This document shows positions 11,703 through 19,984 of a stretch of 43,623 nucleotides of DNA, in pieces. This stretch comes from Burkholderiales bacterium. GTDB lineage: Bacteria; Pseudomonadota; Gammaproteobacteria; Burkholderiales; SG8-41. The stretch lies in the NCBI GenBank assembly GCA_020854035.1, contig JADZGE010000037.1, forward strand, positions 1 through 43,623. The letters are read 5' to 3'. The notes beneath the pieces were generated by a model, which saw nothing but the letters and a program-made list of their open reading frames with translations, was not told the origin of the DNA and made no database searches. The position numbers and the translations under genes were made by a program. The stretch's first letter is position 1. Each line of letters begins with the position of its first letter.

Positions 11703-12223
11703 TGCGTGTAGGCCGAGGCGAGTCCCACGAAGCGCCCATCGTTCGCGCGGACGACGTCGTCCTGGCTCTTCTTCGCGCTCAGCGGCCCGGCGCTCTCGCC
11801 GTCCTTGCCCATGCTGTAGAGGTCGAAATCCGAGTTGATGGGATTCAACTTCTTGTTCTTGCGAAACTCGCCCTTGCCCGTTGCCGTCTGCAGGTTGAGG
11901 TACTGGTAGGGCCGGCCCCACGGGTCCAGCCTGCCTGCGGCGTTGATCCCGCCGAGGTCCTCGGGGTGCGAGTAGTGATCGCTGTAGTAGCGCTCCAGCA
12001 GCAGGCTCATTTCGAGGATGTCGCTCACCGCCTGTGACACACGACTGCGTTCCACGTGCTGGGAGTACGACGGCACGGCAAGCGCGGCGATGACGCTGCA
12101 GATCGCGATGGCGACGCAGAGCTCGATCAGGGTGAAGGCCAACGCAAGGCGCGCCCGCGCGCCGAAGCCCCGTGGGCCAGGCCCATCGCGGCGGTACTCG
12201 ACCAGATTGAAGGAGCGTTCCAT
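11699..12223 (-). CDS. Type IV pilin-like / pseudopilin protein
   Basis: The 174-residue protein has a prepilin segment: FTLIELCVAIAICSVIAALAVPSY, with Glu at position 5 of the mature form, followed by a long amphipathic helix and a short globular domain. The DPWGRPYQYLN and DFDLYSMGKDGES segments recall the GspG major pseudopilin. Two points are odd. The leader before FTLIEL is about 29 residues, longer than usual, and the residue before the cleavage site is Ala, not the usual Gly. The ATG at 12223 follows GAGGAAAT. Its stop overlaps the start of the GGDEF-EAL gene. No other secretion gene is adjacent, so it may be an orphan pseudopilin. Confidence 0.8.
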   Translation of the reverse strand: MERSFNLVEYRRDGPGPRGFGARARLALAFTLIELCVAIAICSVIAALAVPSYSQHVERSRVSQAVSDILEMSLLLERYYSDHYSHPEDLGGINAAGRLDPWGRPYQYLNLQTATGKGEFRKNKKLNPINSDFDLYSMGKDGESAGPLSAKKSQDDVVRANDGRFVGLASAYTQ

Positions 12224-12432
12224 GCCATTTCCTCGCGCGTCCCGGACGGCTTGCCGTGCAACGCGCGTGGGCAATGGGGCGGCGCCCCTGAGGCGACAGG
12301 CTGCGCTCGGGATCGACGACCCTATGGCCGGTTTACGGCGCGAGGGCGCCGGAATTTAGAGCGCCGGCCGGAATGAACGATGGACGCTCCGATGCAGGGG
12401 AGGGGAGTGTCCCCTCATTTCGTCAGGGATTC

Positions 12433-13476
12433 CTAGCTGCAGGAGCGCGGCCTTGCGCCGGCGGGACCCGATTGTGCCGCATTGCCCCTGCGCTCTGCGC
12501 TCGTCTCGACGGTGACCTCTGGTGAGGTGGCAGCGGCAGCCTCCTCGCGCGTTGTCTGTGGCTTCGCGTCCACGTGAGGTGCCAAATCCACCGCCCCACC
12601 CTTGTCGCGCACCGAAGCGGCGGTCGCGTCGCCGACGTCGCCGGCGATTGCCACATCGGCACTCGCCGCAGCTTCCCGCCGCGCGGAGACGAGAACGACG
12701 CGACCGTCGGCAAGCGTGGCCGCGTTCCGGGCGCCCTGCTCCCTCCGAGCCGCGCCCAGGCCTCGTTCGATGCCGGAGTGGCCCGAAGCGCCGAGAATGG
12801 CGCCGAGGTCCACCGCCCTGCCGCGCGAAGCCGCAACCTCGACACGCACGCCGGGCGATGAGGGATCGACGAGTTCCACGCGCCGGCCCGCCGCGAGCAT
12901 CATCCCGCCCCCCGCCGTCGCGAACACGGGGCTGGCGTCGTGGCTGTCGGCTGCGGTCCGGACGAGAGCGACCTGCCCCGAGTGGGCGGCGTCCCATCCG
13001 GTGATTGCGGCGCCGCCGGTCCTAGGCAGCGGCGCGGGACCTCCCACCGCGCTCAATGCGGCCGTTCCGGGAAGTGCGCCCCCCTGCGCCGCACCCGCAC
13101 CCACGGCCGGCATGCCCGCAGACCCGCCGCCCGGCCCCGGCGCCGTCGCGGGCAGGAGGGCGGGCGCAGCCGGCGCGGCGGGACCCGCAAGGACCGGAGC
13201 GATTGCTGCGGGCGAACTGACCGCCACCGTGACGACGCCAACGACGCCTTGCAATCCGGGCGGCGCTATCCCTGCTGCTCCTGCGTTCAGGGCCTGCGTC
13301 GCGAGGCCCGGGATCACGGGCCCGTTGCCCTTGCCGTGGCCCGGTCCGGCCAGCGCAGGGGCGCTGACGCCGGTCCATAGCGCCAGCGCGAGCGCCGTGG
13401 CCCCGGCCAGTGCACGTGGGTGAGAACCGCGGAACGTCCCGCCTGCGATCGTGAAATCCTGCTCGCCCTGGGTCAT
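12433..13476 (-). CDS. Ala/Gly-rich secreted protein with haemagglutinin-like fragment
   Basis: A 347-residue protein starts at an ATG just after a strong AGGAGG site. Residues about 22-43 form a signal-peptide-like stretch (GATALALALWTGVSAPALAG). A low-complexity Ala/Pro/Gly region follows to about 150. From about 190 the sequence GGGMMLAAGRRVELVDPSSP, then VRVEVAA and RAVDLGAILGASGHSGI, resembles the end part of two-partner-secretion filamentous haemagglutinins, but it is far shorter than those proteins and lacks a clear TPS domain. It could be a reduced relative or a remnant with a new signal. A Cys is the penultimate residue. Function is unknown. Confidence 0.5.
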   Translation of the reverse strand: MTQGEQDFTIAGGTFRGSHPRALAGATALALALWTGVSAPALAGPGHGKGNGPVIPGLATQALNAGAAGIAPPGLQGVVGVVTVAVSSPAAIAPVLAGPAAPAAPALLPATAPGPGGGSAGMPAVGAGAAQGGALPGTAALSAVGGPAPLPRTGGAAITGWDAAHSGQVALVRTAADSHDASPVFATAGGGMMLAAGRRVELVDPSSPGVRVEVAASRGRAVDLGAILGASGHSGIERGLGAARREQGARNAATLADGRVVLVSARREAAASADVAIAGDVGDATAASVRDKGGAVDLAPHVDAKPQTTREEAAAATSPEVTVETSAERRGNAAQSGPAGARPRSCS

Positions 13477-13603
13477 TTTCGCCTCCTGGATCGATTGGCC
13501 GCGGTGAACTTTGCAATTCCCGTACCAGACGAAGCGAGATCGGACCTGCGCCACGAACCGGGCCGGCCCGGTGCGCTACTTCACGCCAACGGCATGCCCG
13601 ATT

Positions 13604-14635
13604 TCACGAGTCGCGCCACAGGGAGGCGAATGCAGCCACCGCTTCGTCCACCTCGGCGGCGGAGACGTGACGGTGGGTGACGAAGCGCAGCGAGTAGACA
13701 TCGCACGGCGCCACCACGACGCCTTTCCGCCGGAGATCCGCCGACCACTGGGCCGCGCGCCGGCCGCTCTTCCTCACCTCGACGCGCACGAGATTGCTGT
13801 CGACTTCGCCGGGATCGACGAGGCTCGCGTCGATGCGATTCAAACCGGCGGCGAGCCGCTTCGCGTTCGCATGATCCTCGGCGAGCCGGTCGACCATCGT
13901 CTCCAGCGCGACGATCCCCGCTGCGGCCACCGGCCCTGCCTGGCGCATGTTGCCGCCGACCATGCGGCGGTAGGCGCGCGCCCGCTCGACGAAGTTCTGC
14001 GTCCCGCAGAGTATGGACCCCACCGGCGCCGACAAGCCCTTGGAAACGCAGAAACAGGTCGAATCCGAGTACCGGGCAATCTCGCCGGGAGCGACGCCGA
14101 GCGAGATGGCTGCGTTGAAGATGCGCGCGCCGTCGAGATGGACCGGCACGCCCTTCGCGCGCGCGAGGCCCGACACCTTTTCCATGTAGTCGAGCGGCAG
14201 CACCGAACCCCCGGAGCGGTTGTGGGTGTTCTCCATCCAGACGAGCGCCGTGCCCATCTGGTTGCGCGTGGTCGGCCGCAGCGCCTCGCGGTAGCGCTCG
14301 AGGTCCATCGCGCCGCGGCGCCCGGGTATGCCGTGGTAGAAGAGGCCCGCGACACTCGCGATTCCGCCCAGTTCCGCGTTGAGCGTGTGCGAGCCGTCCT
14401 CGAGCAGCACCTCGCCCCCGCGACCGCAGTGCGTCAGCATCGCGACGAGGTTCGTCATGGTGCCGCTCGGCATGAAGACGCCGGCTTCCTTGCCGGTGCG
14501 CTCGGCCGCCATCGCTTCGAGCTTCCCGACCGTTGCGTCGCCGTCGCGCGAGTCGTCGCCGAAGGTCGCCTCGCGCATCGATTCGAGCATGGCCTCGGTG
14601 GGCCGGGTGAGGGTGTCGCTTCTGAGATCGATCAT
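13604..14635 (-). CDS. ltaE: Low-specificity L-threonine aldolase
   Basis: The 343-residue PLP enzyme cleaves L-threonine and L-allo-threonine to glycine and acetaldehyde. It opens MIDLRSDTLTRPTEAM, characteristic of the family. Other marks are FGDDSRDGDATVGKLE, the substrate-loop HLDGARIFNAA and the PLP-binding Lys in CVSKGLSAPVGS. Length is normal for the family. The start at 14635 is fixed by the conserved N-terminus; upstream in-frame sequence is low in similarity and enters a repeat element. The ribosome site is weak. It is followed on the same strand only by the secreted-protein gene after 128 bases, so it may be monocistronic. Confidence 0.93.
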   Translation of the reverse strand: MIDLRSDTLTRPTEAMLESMREATFGDDSRDGDATVGKLEAMAAERTGKEAGVFMPSGTMTNLVAMLTHCGRGGEVLLEDGSHTLNAELGGIASVAGLFYHGIPGRRGAMDLERYREALRPTTRNQMGTALVWMENTHNRSGGSVLPLDYMEKVSGLARAKGVPVHLDGARIFNAAISLGVAPGEIARYSDSTCFCVSKGLSAPVGSILCGTQNFVERARAYRRMVGGNMRQAGPVAAAGIVALETMVDRLAEDHANAKRLAAGLNRIDASLVDPGEVDSNLVRVEVRKSGRRAAQWSADLRRKGVVVAPCDVYSLRFVTHRHVSAAEVDEAVAAFASLWRDS

Positions 14636-14662
14636 GTCGTCCGTCCGTTCGGTAGGGGATCG

Positions 14663-14759
14663 CCGCGGAGCCGCGGAGACCGCAGGGAAGGGAGGTCCCA
14701 ATGATAGCCGTAATGGCGCGGTGCGTCGTCGCCATCTCCGCGGCCTCCGTGCCTCCGGG
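14663..14759. repeat. Inverted octad-repeat element, no ORF
   Basis: Left arm: CCGCGGAG at 14663-14670, the same again at 14671-14678, and a degenerate third copy at 14679-14686. Right arm in inverted orientation: CTCCGCGG at 14736-14743, then CCTCCGTG and CCTCCGGG to 14759. The first unit of the right arm is the exact complement of the left unit. About 50 bases lie between. The element sits between the threonine aldolase start and the HAD gene stop. Solitary arms with related units occur at 31546 and 35281. Confidence 0.65.
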
Positions 14760-14780
14760 GCCGAATCCATCCCGCCGGCG

Positions 14781-15575
14781 TCAGCGGGCGGCCAGCAGGA
14801 AGTCGACCGCCTCGCAGAAGCCCGCTCCCGCTTCTCGCACCGTCACGTAGGCGGGCTCGTGCTCGATCCGCCCCGCGAAATGCCGCACGTTCGCGACGCC
14901 GACCGCGTGCGGAAAGTGCCGGAACATGGGCGCATCGTTCGGCGAATCGCCGACGAACAGGAACTCGCGGCGCGCCGCGTCGGGATCGGCGCCGAATGCC
15001 TCGCTTAGCAGGCGCCGTGACATCGCGAGCTTGTCGTGGTCGCCGAACCAGCCGTTCACGTGAATGGAGCTTACCCTGGCGGTGAGGCCACGCGCCCGCA
15101 TCAGGCCGGCGATCCGGTCCACGGCCGCGGCGGGCAGCGGCGGCACGTCCTCGCGGTAGTCGATGGCGAGGTCGGTCTCGCGGTAGTGCTGGTCGGCGGC
15201 GATCGCGGCGCCGGGCACCGCGTCCAGTATCTCGCGCGCGATATCGCGCAGCCGCTGCCGGTACGCGGCGCGCGTCGCGTCATCGTCGGCATAGCGGCGC
15301 CGCATCGCGCGGGCGGCGCGGTCGTAGCGGAAGTAGAAGGCGCCGTTCTCGCCGACGACGGCGGACACGGGCCACATGCGGGCGATGTGGTCGCACCATC
15401 CGGCGGGCCGGCCCGTGATGGGGACCACCAGCAGCCCCGCGCGTTCGAGACGTTCGACGGCGGCGTAGGCTGACGCGGTGAGGCGGCCTCCGGTGGTGAG
15501 GGTATCGTCGATGTCGAAGAGCACGGCGCGCACCGCGCGCCGCGCTTCGAGCGAAAATTCAGCCAGCGGGCGCAT
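14781..15575 (-). CDS. HAD-IIB family phosphatase
   Basis: The 264-residue hydrolase shows HAD motif I as FDIDDTLTTGG (nucleophile and acid Asp), motif II as VPITGRPAGW, and motif IV as FVGDSPNDAPMF near residue 205. The long cap between motifs II and IV matches Cof/sucrose-phosphatase-like type IIB members. These dephosphorylate sugar phosphates or related small molecules; the substrate cannot be read from sequence. The ATG at 15575 was chosen because the HAD core begins about 18 residues later; the open frame upstream overlaps the neighbouring gene. It lies 13 bases after the DUF2946-type gene on the same strand, so the two are probably in one transcript with the EF-G paralogue. Confidence 0.85.
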   Translation of the reverse strand: MRPLAEFSLEARRAVRAVLFDIDDTLTTGGRLTASAYAAVERLERAGLLVVPITGRPAGWCDHIARMWPVSAVVGENGAFYFRYDRAARAMRRRYADDDATRAAYRQRLRDIAREILDAVPGAAIAADQHYRETDLAIDYREDVPPLPAAAVDRIAGLMRARGLTARVSSIHVNGWFGDHDKLAMSRRLLSEAFGADPDAARREFLFVGDSPNDAPMFRHFPHAVGVANVRHFAGRIEHEPAYVTVREAGAGFCEAVDFLLAAR

Positions 15576-15588
15576 CGCCCACCATTCG

Positions 15589-16188
15589 TCACTTCCCTTG
15601 CGCCGGGGCGAGCGGCCGGCGTACGAAGGAGAATCTCGCGGGCGCATCGGCCGAGCGGACCGGCTCGACCCTGACGGCGGGCTCGCGGAACAGGAACCAG
15701 AGGGGCACCTTCTCGCCGCCGGCCGCCAGTTCGACCAGGCGCTCCAGTTCATCGTCTTCGAGGCGATTACCGTCGGCGCCGGCGAAGCAGGACGTGACGC
15801 GATCGAGGTCGCGGTCGTCGAGCACGCCCGGCCCCAGATCCGTCTGCAGCAGCAGCGACCCGCTCTCGTCGAGCGCGGCGCCCGCCACGGCGGTGACGCG
15901 CGCCCCGGTCTGCGCCTCCAGTTCGAGCGGGTCCGAGACCGCGCCCGCGACGCGCAGGACGAGCGGCATGCAGGCGAGTTCGACGAACACGCGCTGCGGC
16001 CCGTTCTGGAGAAACCAGCAGCCGCGCTCGTCGCGCCCGTAATTGCGGCCGATGAATGCCGTTACCGCGGGGTTCGAGATGCCCTCGCCCCTGATGAGCC
16101 AGTTCCCCCGGCGATCGAGCGCGAGCCAGCCGTAGACCGCCGGCACGCTCGGCCATTTCGCCATGCCGCGTAGAACGAGTTCATCCAC
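15589..16188 (-). CDS. DUF2946-type conserved protein
   Basis: The 199-residue protein opens VDELVLRGMAKWPSVPAVYGWLALDRRGNWLIRGE (shown here only by its first and last words: KWPSVPAVYGWL and NWLIRG). It contains FIGRNYGRDERGCWFLQNGP and RVFVELACMPLVLR. I recall this wording from burkholderial proteins annotated as DUF2946. There is no signal peptide or membrane segment, and a function is not known to me. It starts with GTG whose first base is the last base of the upstream EF-G-like stop codon (TAGTG), so translation is probably coupled. Its C-terminal LWFLFREPAVRVEPVR part is less familiar. Confidence 0.7.
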   Translation of the reverse strand: MDELVLRGMAKWPSVPAVYGWLALDRRGNWLIRGEGISNPAVTAFIGRNYGRDERGCWFLQNGPQRVFVELACMPLVLRVAGAVSDPLELEAQTGARVTAVAGAALDESGSLLLQTDLGPGVLDDRDLDRVTSCFAGADGNRLEDDELERLVELAAGGEKVPLWFLFREPAVRVEPVRSADAPARFSFVRRPLAPAQGK

Positions 16189-18239
16189 TAGTCCTCTTCC
16201 ACGTTCGCCGTCTTCGCGTGCGCCGCGACAAGTTCCTTCTGAATGCCGGGCGGCACCGGATCGTAGTGCGAGAACTCCATGGTGTAGGACCCCTGACCGG
16301 CCGTGACGGACTTCAGGCGCGCCTGGTAGTTGTTGAGCTCCGAGAGCGGCACCTTCCCCTTGATGAGCAGCGTCCCCGGGGCGGTCGAGTCGGTACCCGA
16401 GAGCTGGCCGCGCCGGGACGAGATGTCGCCGGCGATATCGCCCATGTTCGCCTCGGGCGCCGTGATCTCGATGTTGACGACCGGCTCGAGCATGATGGCG
16501 CGCGCCTTGGAGATCGCGTCCATGAACGCGCGCTTGCCGGCGGTGATGAAGGCGATTTCCTTGGAATCGACATCGTGGTACTTGCCGTCGTACACGATGA
16601 CCCGCACGTCGTGCACCGGGTAGCCGGCGAGCGGGCCCATCTCCAGCACCTGCCGCACGCCCTTCTCCACGGCGGGAATGAACTGGCTCGGTATCGTGCC
16701 GCCTTTCACCTGGTCCACGAATTCGAAGCCGGCGCCGCGCCTGAGCGGCTCGACCTTCAGGTACACCTCGCCGAACTGACCGGCGCCGCCGGTCTGCTTC
16801 TTGTGGCGGTGGTGACCTTCGGCGCGCGCGGTGATCGTTTCACGGTACGGGATGCGTACCGGCTTGGTGGCGATCTCCACGTGGTACTGGTTGGCCATGC
16901 GGTCGAGGATGTAGCGCATGTGAAGGTCGCCCAGACCGCTCACGATGGTCTGGTTGGTGGTGGCGCTGTGCTCGACGCGGAAGGTCGGGTCTTCGGCGGA
17001 GAGCTTGTGCAGCGCGTCCGATATCTTCTGCTCGTCGCCGCGCCGCTTCGGCTCGATCGCGAGACTGTGCATCGGCGTCGGGAACTCGAGGGGAACGAAG
17101 TGGATGTGATCCTCGTCGTGCGAGTCGTGCAGCACCGCGTCGAAGTGAATGTCGTCCACCTTGGCGACCGCGCCGATGTCCCCGGGCACGAGCGCGTCGG
17201 TCTCCACGAAATCCTTGCCCTTCAGAAGGTAGGGGTGGGAGACCTTGAACGACTTCTTCCCCTCGCCGATGTAGAGCTGGGAGTCGCGGGTGATGGTGCC
17301 CTGGTGGACCCGGAACACGCCGACCTTGCCGACGAAGGGGTCGATCATCACCTTGAACACGTGCGCGAGCACGTGCTGCTTCGGATCGGGTATCGCTCGC
17401 ACGGGCTGCGCCTTCTCCCCCTCGCCCTTCATCATCAGCGGCGGATTGCCCTCCGTCGGGTTCGGCATGAGCTTCACGAACACGTCGAGCAGTTCCGCGA
17501 CGCCGGCGCCGTTCCTCGCCGACACGAAGCATACCGGGATGAGATGTCCCTCGCGCAGCGCCTTCTCGAACGGCGCGTGCAGCGCCTCCGGGGCGACCTC
17601 GCCCTTCTCGAGGTAGGCCGCCATCAGTTCCTCGTCGACCTCCACCACCTGGTCGACCAGCGCGCTGTGCGCGTTTTCGACGGACGAGAAATCGGCGGTA
17701 CCGGCCGGGTTGAAAAAGCAGTCCACCACCTTCCCGCCGCCCTCGGCCGGGAGATTGATCGGCAGGCATTCCTTGCCGAACGCCGCCTGCAGCTTGGCGA
17801 GCAGCCCCGGCAGGTCGAGGTTTTCCGCGTCGATCTTGTTCACGACGATCATGCGGCACAGATCGCGCTTGCGCGCCCACTGCATCATGCGGCTCGTGAT
17901 CATCTCGATGCCGTTCTGCGCGTTCACCACCACGCACGCGGTTTCGACGGCGGGCAGCGCGCCGATCGCGCGCCCGATGAAGTCCGGCAGCCCGGGCGTG
18001 TCGAGGAGGTGAATGCGCGTGTCCAGGTGCTCGAGGTTCACGGCAGCGGCATTGAGCGAATGCTGGTACTGCTTTTCGAGCGGATCGAAATCGCAGACCG
18101 TGGTGCCTTTCTCCACGCTGCCCGGCGCCGGGATCGCGCCCGCCCGGGCGAGCAGCGCCTCGGCGAGCGTGGTCTTGCCCGCGCCGCCGTGGCCGACGAG
18201 CGCGATGGTGCGTATCGTTTCCGGAGAAAACTTCGCCAT
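16188..18239 (-). CDS. Elongation factor G-like GTPase (EF-G paralogue)
   Basis: The 683-residue translational GTPase keeps the five-domain EF-G length. The P-loop reads GHGGAGKTTL instead of the EF-G wording GHIDAGKTT, switch II is LLDTPGLPDF, and the guanine-specificity motif is VNKIDAE. Domain IV includes the RYILDRMANQYHVE and ETITARAEGHHRHKKQTGGAGQFG segments. The changed P-loop and shifted effector region mark the paralogous EF-G-like group, whose role differs from canonical translocation and is not settled. An upstream GGAGGG supports the ATG at 18239. The next gene begins on its stop codon. No ribosomal protein operon surrounds it, as expected for the paralogue rather than the housekeeping fusA. 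Confidence 0.9.
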   Translation of the reverse strand: MAKFSPETIRTIALVGHGGAGKTTLAEALLARAGAIPAPGSVEKGTTVCDFDPLEKQYQHSLNAAAVNLEHLDTRIHLLDTPGLPDFIGRAIGALPAVETACVVVNAQNGIEMITSRMMQWARKRDLCRMIVVNKIDAENLDLPGLLAKLQAAFGKECLPINLPAEGGGKVVDCFFNPAGTADFSSVENAHSALVDQVVEVDEELMAAYLEKGEVAPEALHAPFEKALREGHLIPVCFVSARNGAGVAELLDVFVKLMPNPTEGNPPLMMKGEGEKAQPVRAIPDPKQHVLAHVFKVMIDPFVGKVGVFRVHQGTITRDSQLYIGEGKKSFKVSHPYLLKGKDFVETDALVPGDIGAVAKVDDIHFDAVLHDSHDEDHIHFVPLEFPTPMHSLAIEPKRRGDEQKISDALHKLSAEDPTFRVEHSATTNQTIVSGLGDLHMRYILDRMANQYHVEIATKPVRIPYRETITARAEGHHRHKKQTGGAGQFGEVYLKVEPLRRGAGFEFVDQVKGGTIPSQFIPAVEKGVRQVLEMGPLAGYPVHDVRVIVYDGKYHDVDSKEIAFITAGKRAFMDAISKARAIMLEPVVNIEITAPEANMGDIAGDISSRRGQLSGTDSTAPGTLLIKGKVPLSELNNYQARLKSVTAGQGSYTMEFSHYDPVPPGIQKELVAAHAKTANVEED

Positions 18240-18452
18240 CGGGAAAACCCTCCGACCTTCTCGTGTGTCCGGTGGAATCCGGGGCCGGGCGCCGCGGATT
18301 GCGTTGGGGGCGTTTTCAGTATAGCGGCCGCCATGGTGCCCTACAAGGCGCGGGGTCCCGGACGCGATCCCGGGCGCCGTTAACCCCGCAGGCGCGAATC
18401 CCCCGTTACTACGTGAGCATCGCGAGGATGCGATCGATCGGGAGGCGGATCC

Positions 18453-19250
18453 ATGGTACGGAAACTCGTCGCGGGCGCGGCGTTGTGCTGGGGTTGTGCC
18501 GCGGCCGTCGCCGCGGGTGAGTTGGTCGAAGTGAGCGTGCACGAACGGGCCGGCGGACCGGCGCTCGCGGTCCATCATCACGAGGGGCGTCGCTACGTCG
18601 TCGGCAGACCGGGTGGCGAGTACCGCATCCGCCTGCGCAATCGCGGCGGGTCCGACATCCTGGCCGTGGTGTCGGTCGACGGCGTGAACGTCGTGACCGG
18701 CGAGACTGCGGGCTTTGCGCAAGGCGGTTACGTGCTTTCCCCCGGGCAGAGCTTCGACATCGCGGGATGGCGCAAGAGCCTCGACCGCGTGGCGGCCTTC
18801 TATTTCACCGAGCGTGCGAATTCCTACGCCGCACGTACCGGGCGCCCGGACAATGTGGGCGTGATCGGCGTGGCGGTGTTCCGCAGGAAGGCCGAACCCG
18901 CGGCGATCCCGCCCTCGCCGCGGCCGTTCGGAGAATCGCGCGACCGTCCCGCGCCGGAGGCGGGCGGCGCGGCGCCGGATTCGGCTCCGGGAGCCCCCGG
19001 GAGCGACGCGTCGCGAGCGCGAGCCGCCCCTTGGCCGCGGTTGGAGCAGTCCCTGGGAACCGGGCATGGCCGCAGCACGGACTCGCGCGTGACCTACACC
19101 CGGTTCGAGCGGGCTACCGTGCATCCCGAGGAGGTGGTGGCGATCCACTACGACTCCTACGAGAACCTGCTCGCGCGTGGCGTGATCCGGGCACCCCGGA
19201 TCGCCGCCCCGGTACCCTTTCCCGGCCCATTCGTGCCCGATCCGCACTGA
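18453..19250 (+). CDS. Secreted protein of unknown function
   Basis: A 265-residue protein begins with a clear signal peptide (VRKLVAGAALCWGCAAAVAAG). The mature N-terminal part, about residues 25-150, reads as a beta-sandwich-like domain: YRIRLRNRGGSDILAVVSVD, then VNVVTGE and LSPGQSFDIAGW. The second half is Pro/Ala/Gly-rich and ends in HYDSYENLLARGVI and a proline-rich tail. I do not recognise a named family, although similar uncharacterised proteins occur in betaproteobacteria. The start follows GGGAGGCGG. It precedes an ECF sigma factor by 161 bases on the same strand, which may reflect shared regulation. Confidence 0.7.
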   Translation: MVRKLVAGAALCWGCAAAVAAGELVEVSVHERAGGPALAVHHHEGRRYVVGRPGGEYRIRLRNRGGSDILAVVSVDGVNVVTGETAGFAQGGYVLSPGQSFDIAGWRKSLDRVAAFYFTERANSYAARTGRPDNVGVIGVAVFRRKAEPAAIPPSPRPFGESRDRPAPEAGGAAPDSAPGAPGSDASRARAAPWPRLEQSLGTGHGRSTDSRVTYTRFERATVHPEEVVAIHYDSYENLLARGVIRAPRIAAPVPFPGPFVPDPH

Positions 19251-19411
19251 TCGTGGCCCGCCGGACCGCGGGACGACGTTGAACGGACGAGCGAGCGGTC
19301 GCGGCAGCGGCAGCCGGGCGAGCGTTGCGTGTCGCGGGCACAGCGCGGGCACCCGTCCGGGTCGTATCGCCTTGCCGAGCCCGCGCGGGTTGCGCATACT
19401 GCCATCCCGCC

Positions 19412-19984
19412 ATGCCCGGGAGCGCCGACACGAGCGACGAGGACCTCATGCTGCGCTATCGGGACGGCGATGCGGGGGCGTTCGACTTGCTGTATGGCCG
19501 GCACAAAGGGGGCACGTATCGCTACCTGCTGCGCCAGTGCCGGGATGCGGCGGCGGCGGAGGAACTCCATCAGGATGTCTGGATGAATCTCGTCCGCGCG
19601 CGGGGCGGGTACGCCGTGCAAGCGAAGTTCACGACGTGGCTCTACCGCCTCGCGCACAATCGGCTGATGGATCATTTTCGGAAGCACGGGCAGGAGCCGC
19701 TTGCGTCGCTCGACGCAGATGACGACCCAGCGCTCGAGTTGTCGGCAGCCGACGCCGCGCCGCAGCCGGCCGACGCCTACGAACTGCGCCGGCAGGCGGC
19801 CGAACTCGTCAGGCTGATCGGGGAGCTGCCGCCGGCGCAGCGCGAGGCTTTCCTGCTCCAGCAGGAGGGCGAGCTCACAGTGGAGGAGATCGCGACCGCA
19901 ACCGGCGTTCCGCGCGAAACGGCGAAGAGCCGCCTGCGCTACGCTCTCGCGCGGCTGCGTGAAGGAATGTCGAAATGGCGGTGA
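19412..19984 (+). CDS. ECF-type RNA polymerase sigma factor
   Basis: The 190-residue protein has sigma-70 region 2 (FDLLYGRHKGGTYRYLLRQC, then ELHQDVWMNLV and FTTWLYRLAHNRLMDHFRK) and region 4 (LPPAQREAFLLQQEGELTVE, then ETAKSRLRYALARLRE). Regions 1 and 3 are absent, which defines an extracytoplasmic-function sigma factor. The ATG at 19412 gives a normal ECF N-terminus, though no good ribosome site is seen. Its end overlaps the next gene by 10 bases, an arrangement typical of a sigma factor and its cognate membrane regulator. Confidence 0.92.
   Translation: MPGSADTSDEDLMLRYRDGDAGAFDLLYGRHKGGTYRYLLRQCRDAAAAEELHQDVWMNLVRARGGYAVQAKFTTWLYRLAHNRLMDHFRKHGQEPLASLDADDDPALELSAADAAPQPADAYELRRQAAELVRLIGELPPAQREAFLLQQEGELTVEEIATATGVPRETAKSRLRYALARLREGMSKWR

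Noticed and set aside
8970..11711. 913-residue open frame on the plus strand
   Set aside because: It mirrors the GGDEF-EAL gene, which has intact motifs on the minus strand; the plus reading is Arg/His-rich and without family wording.
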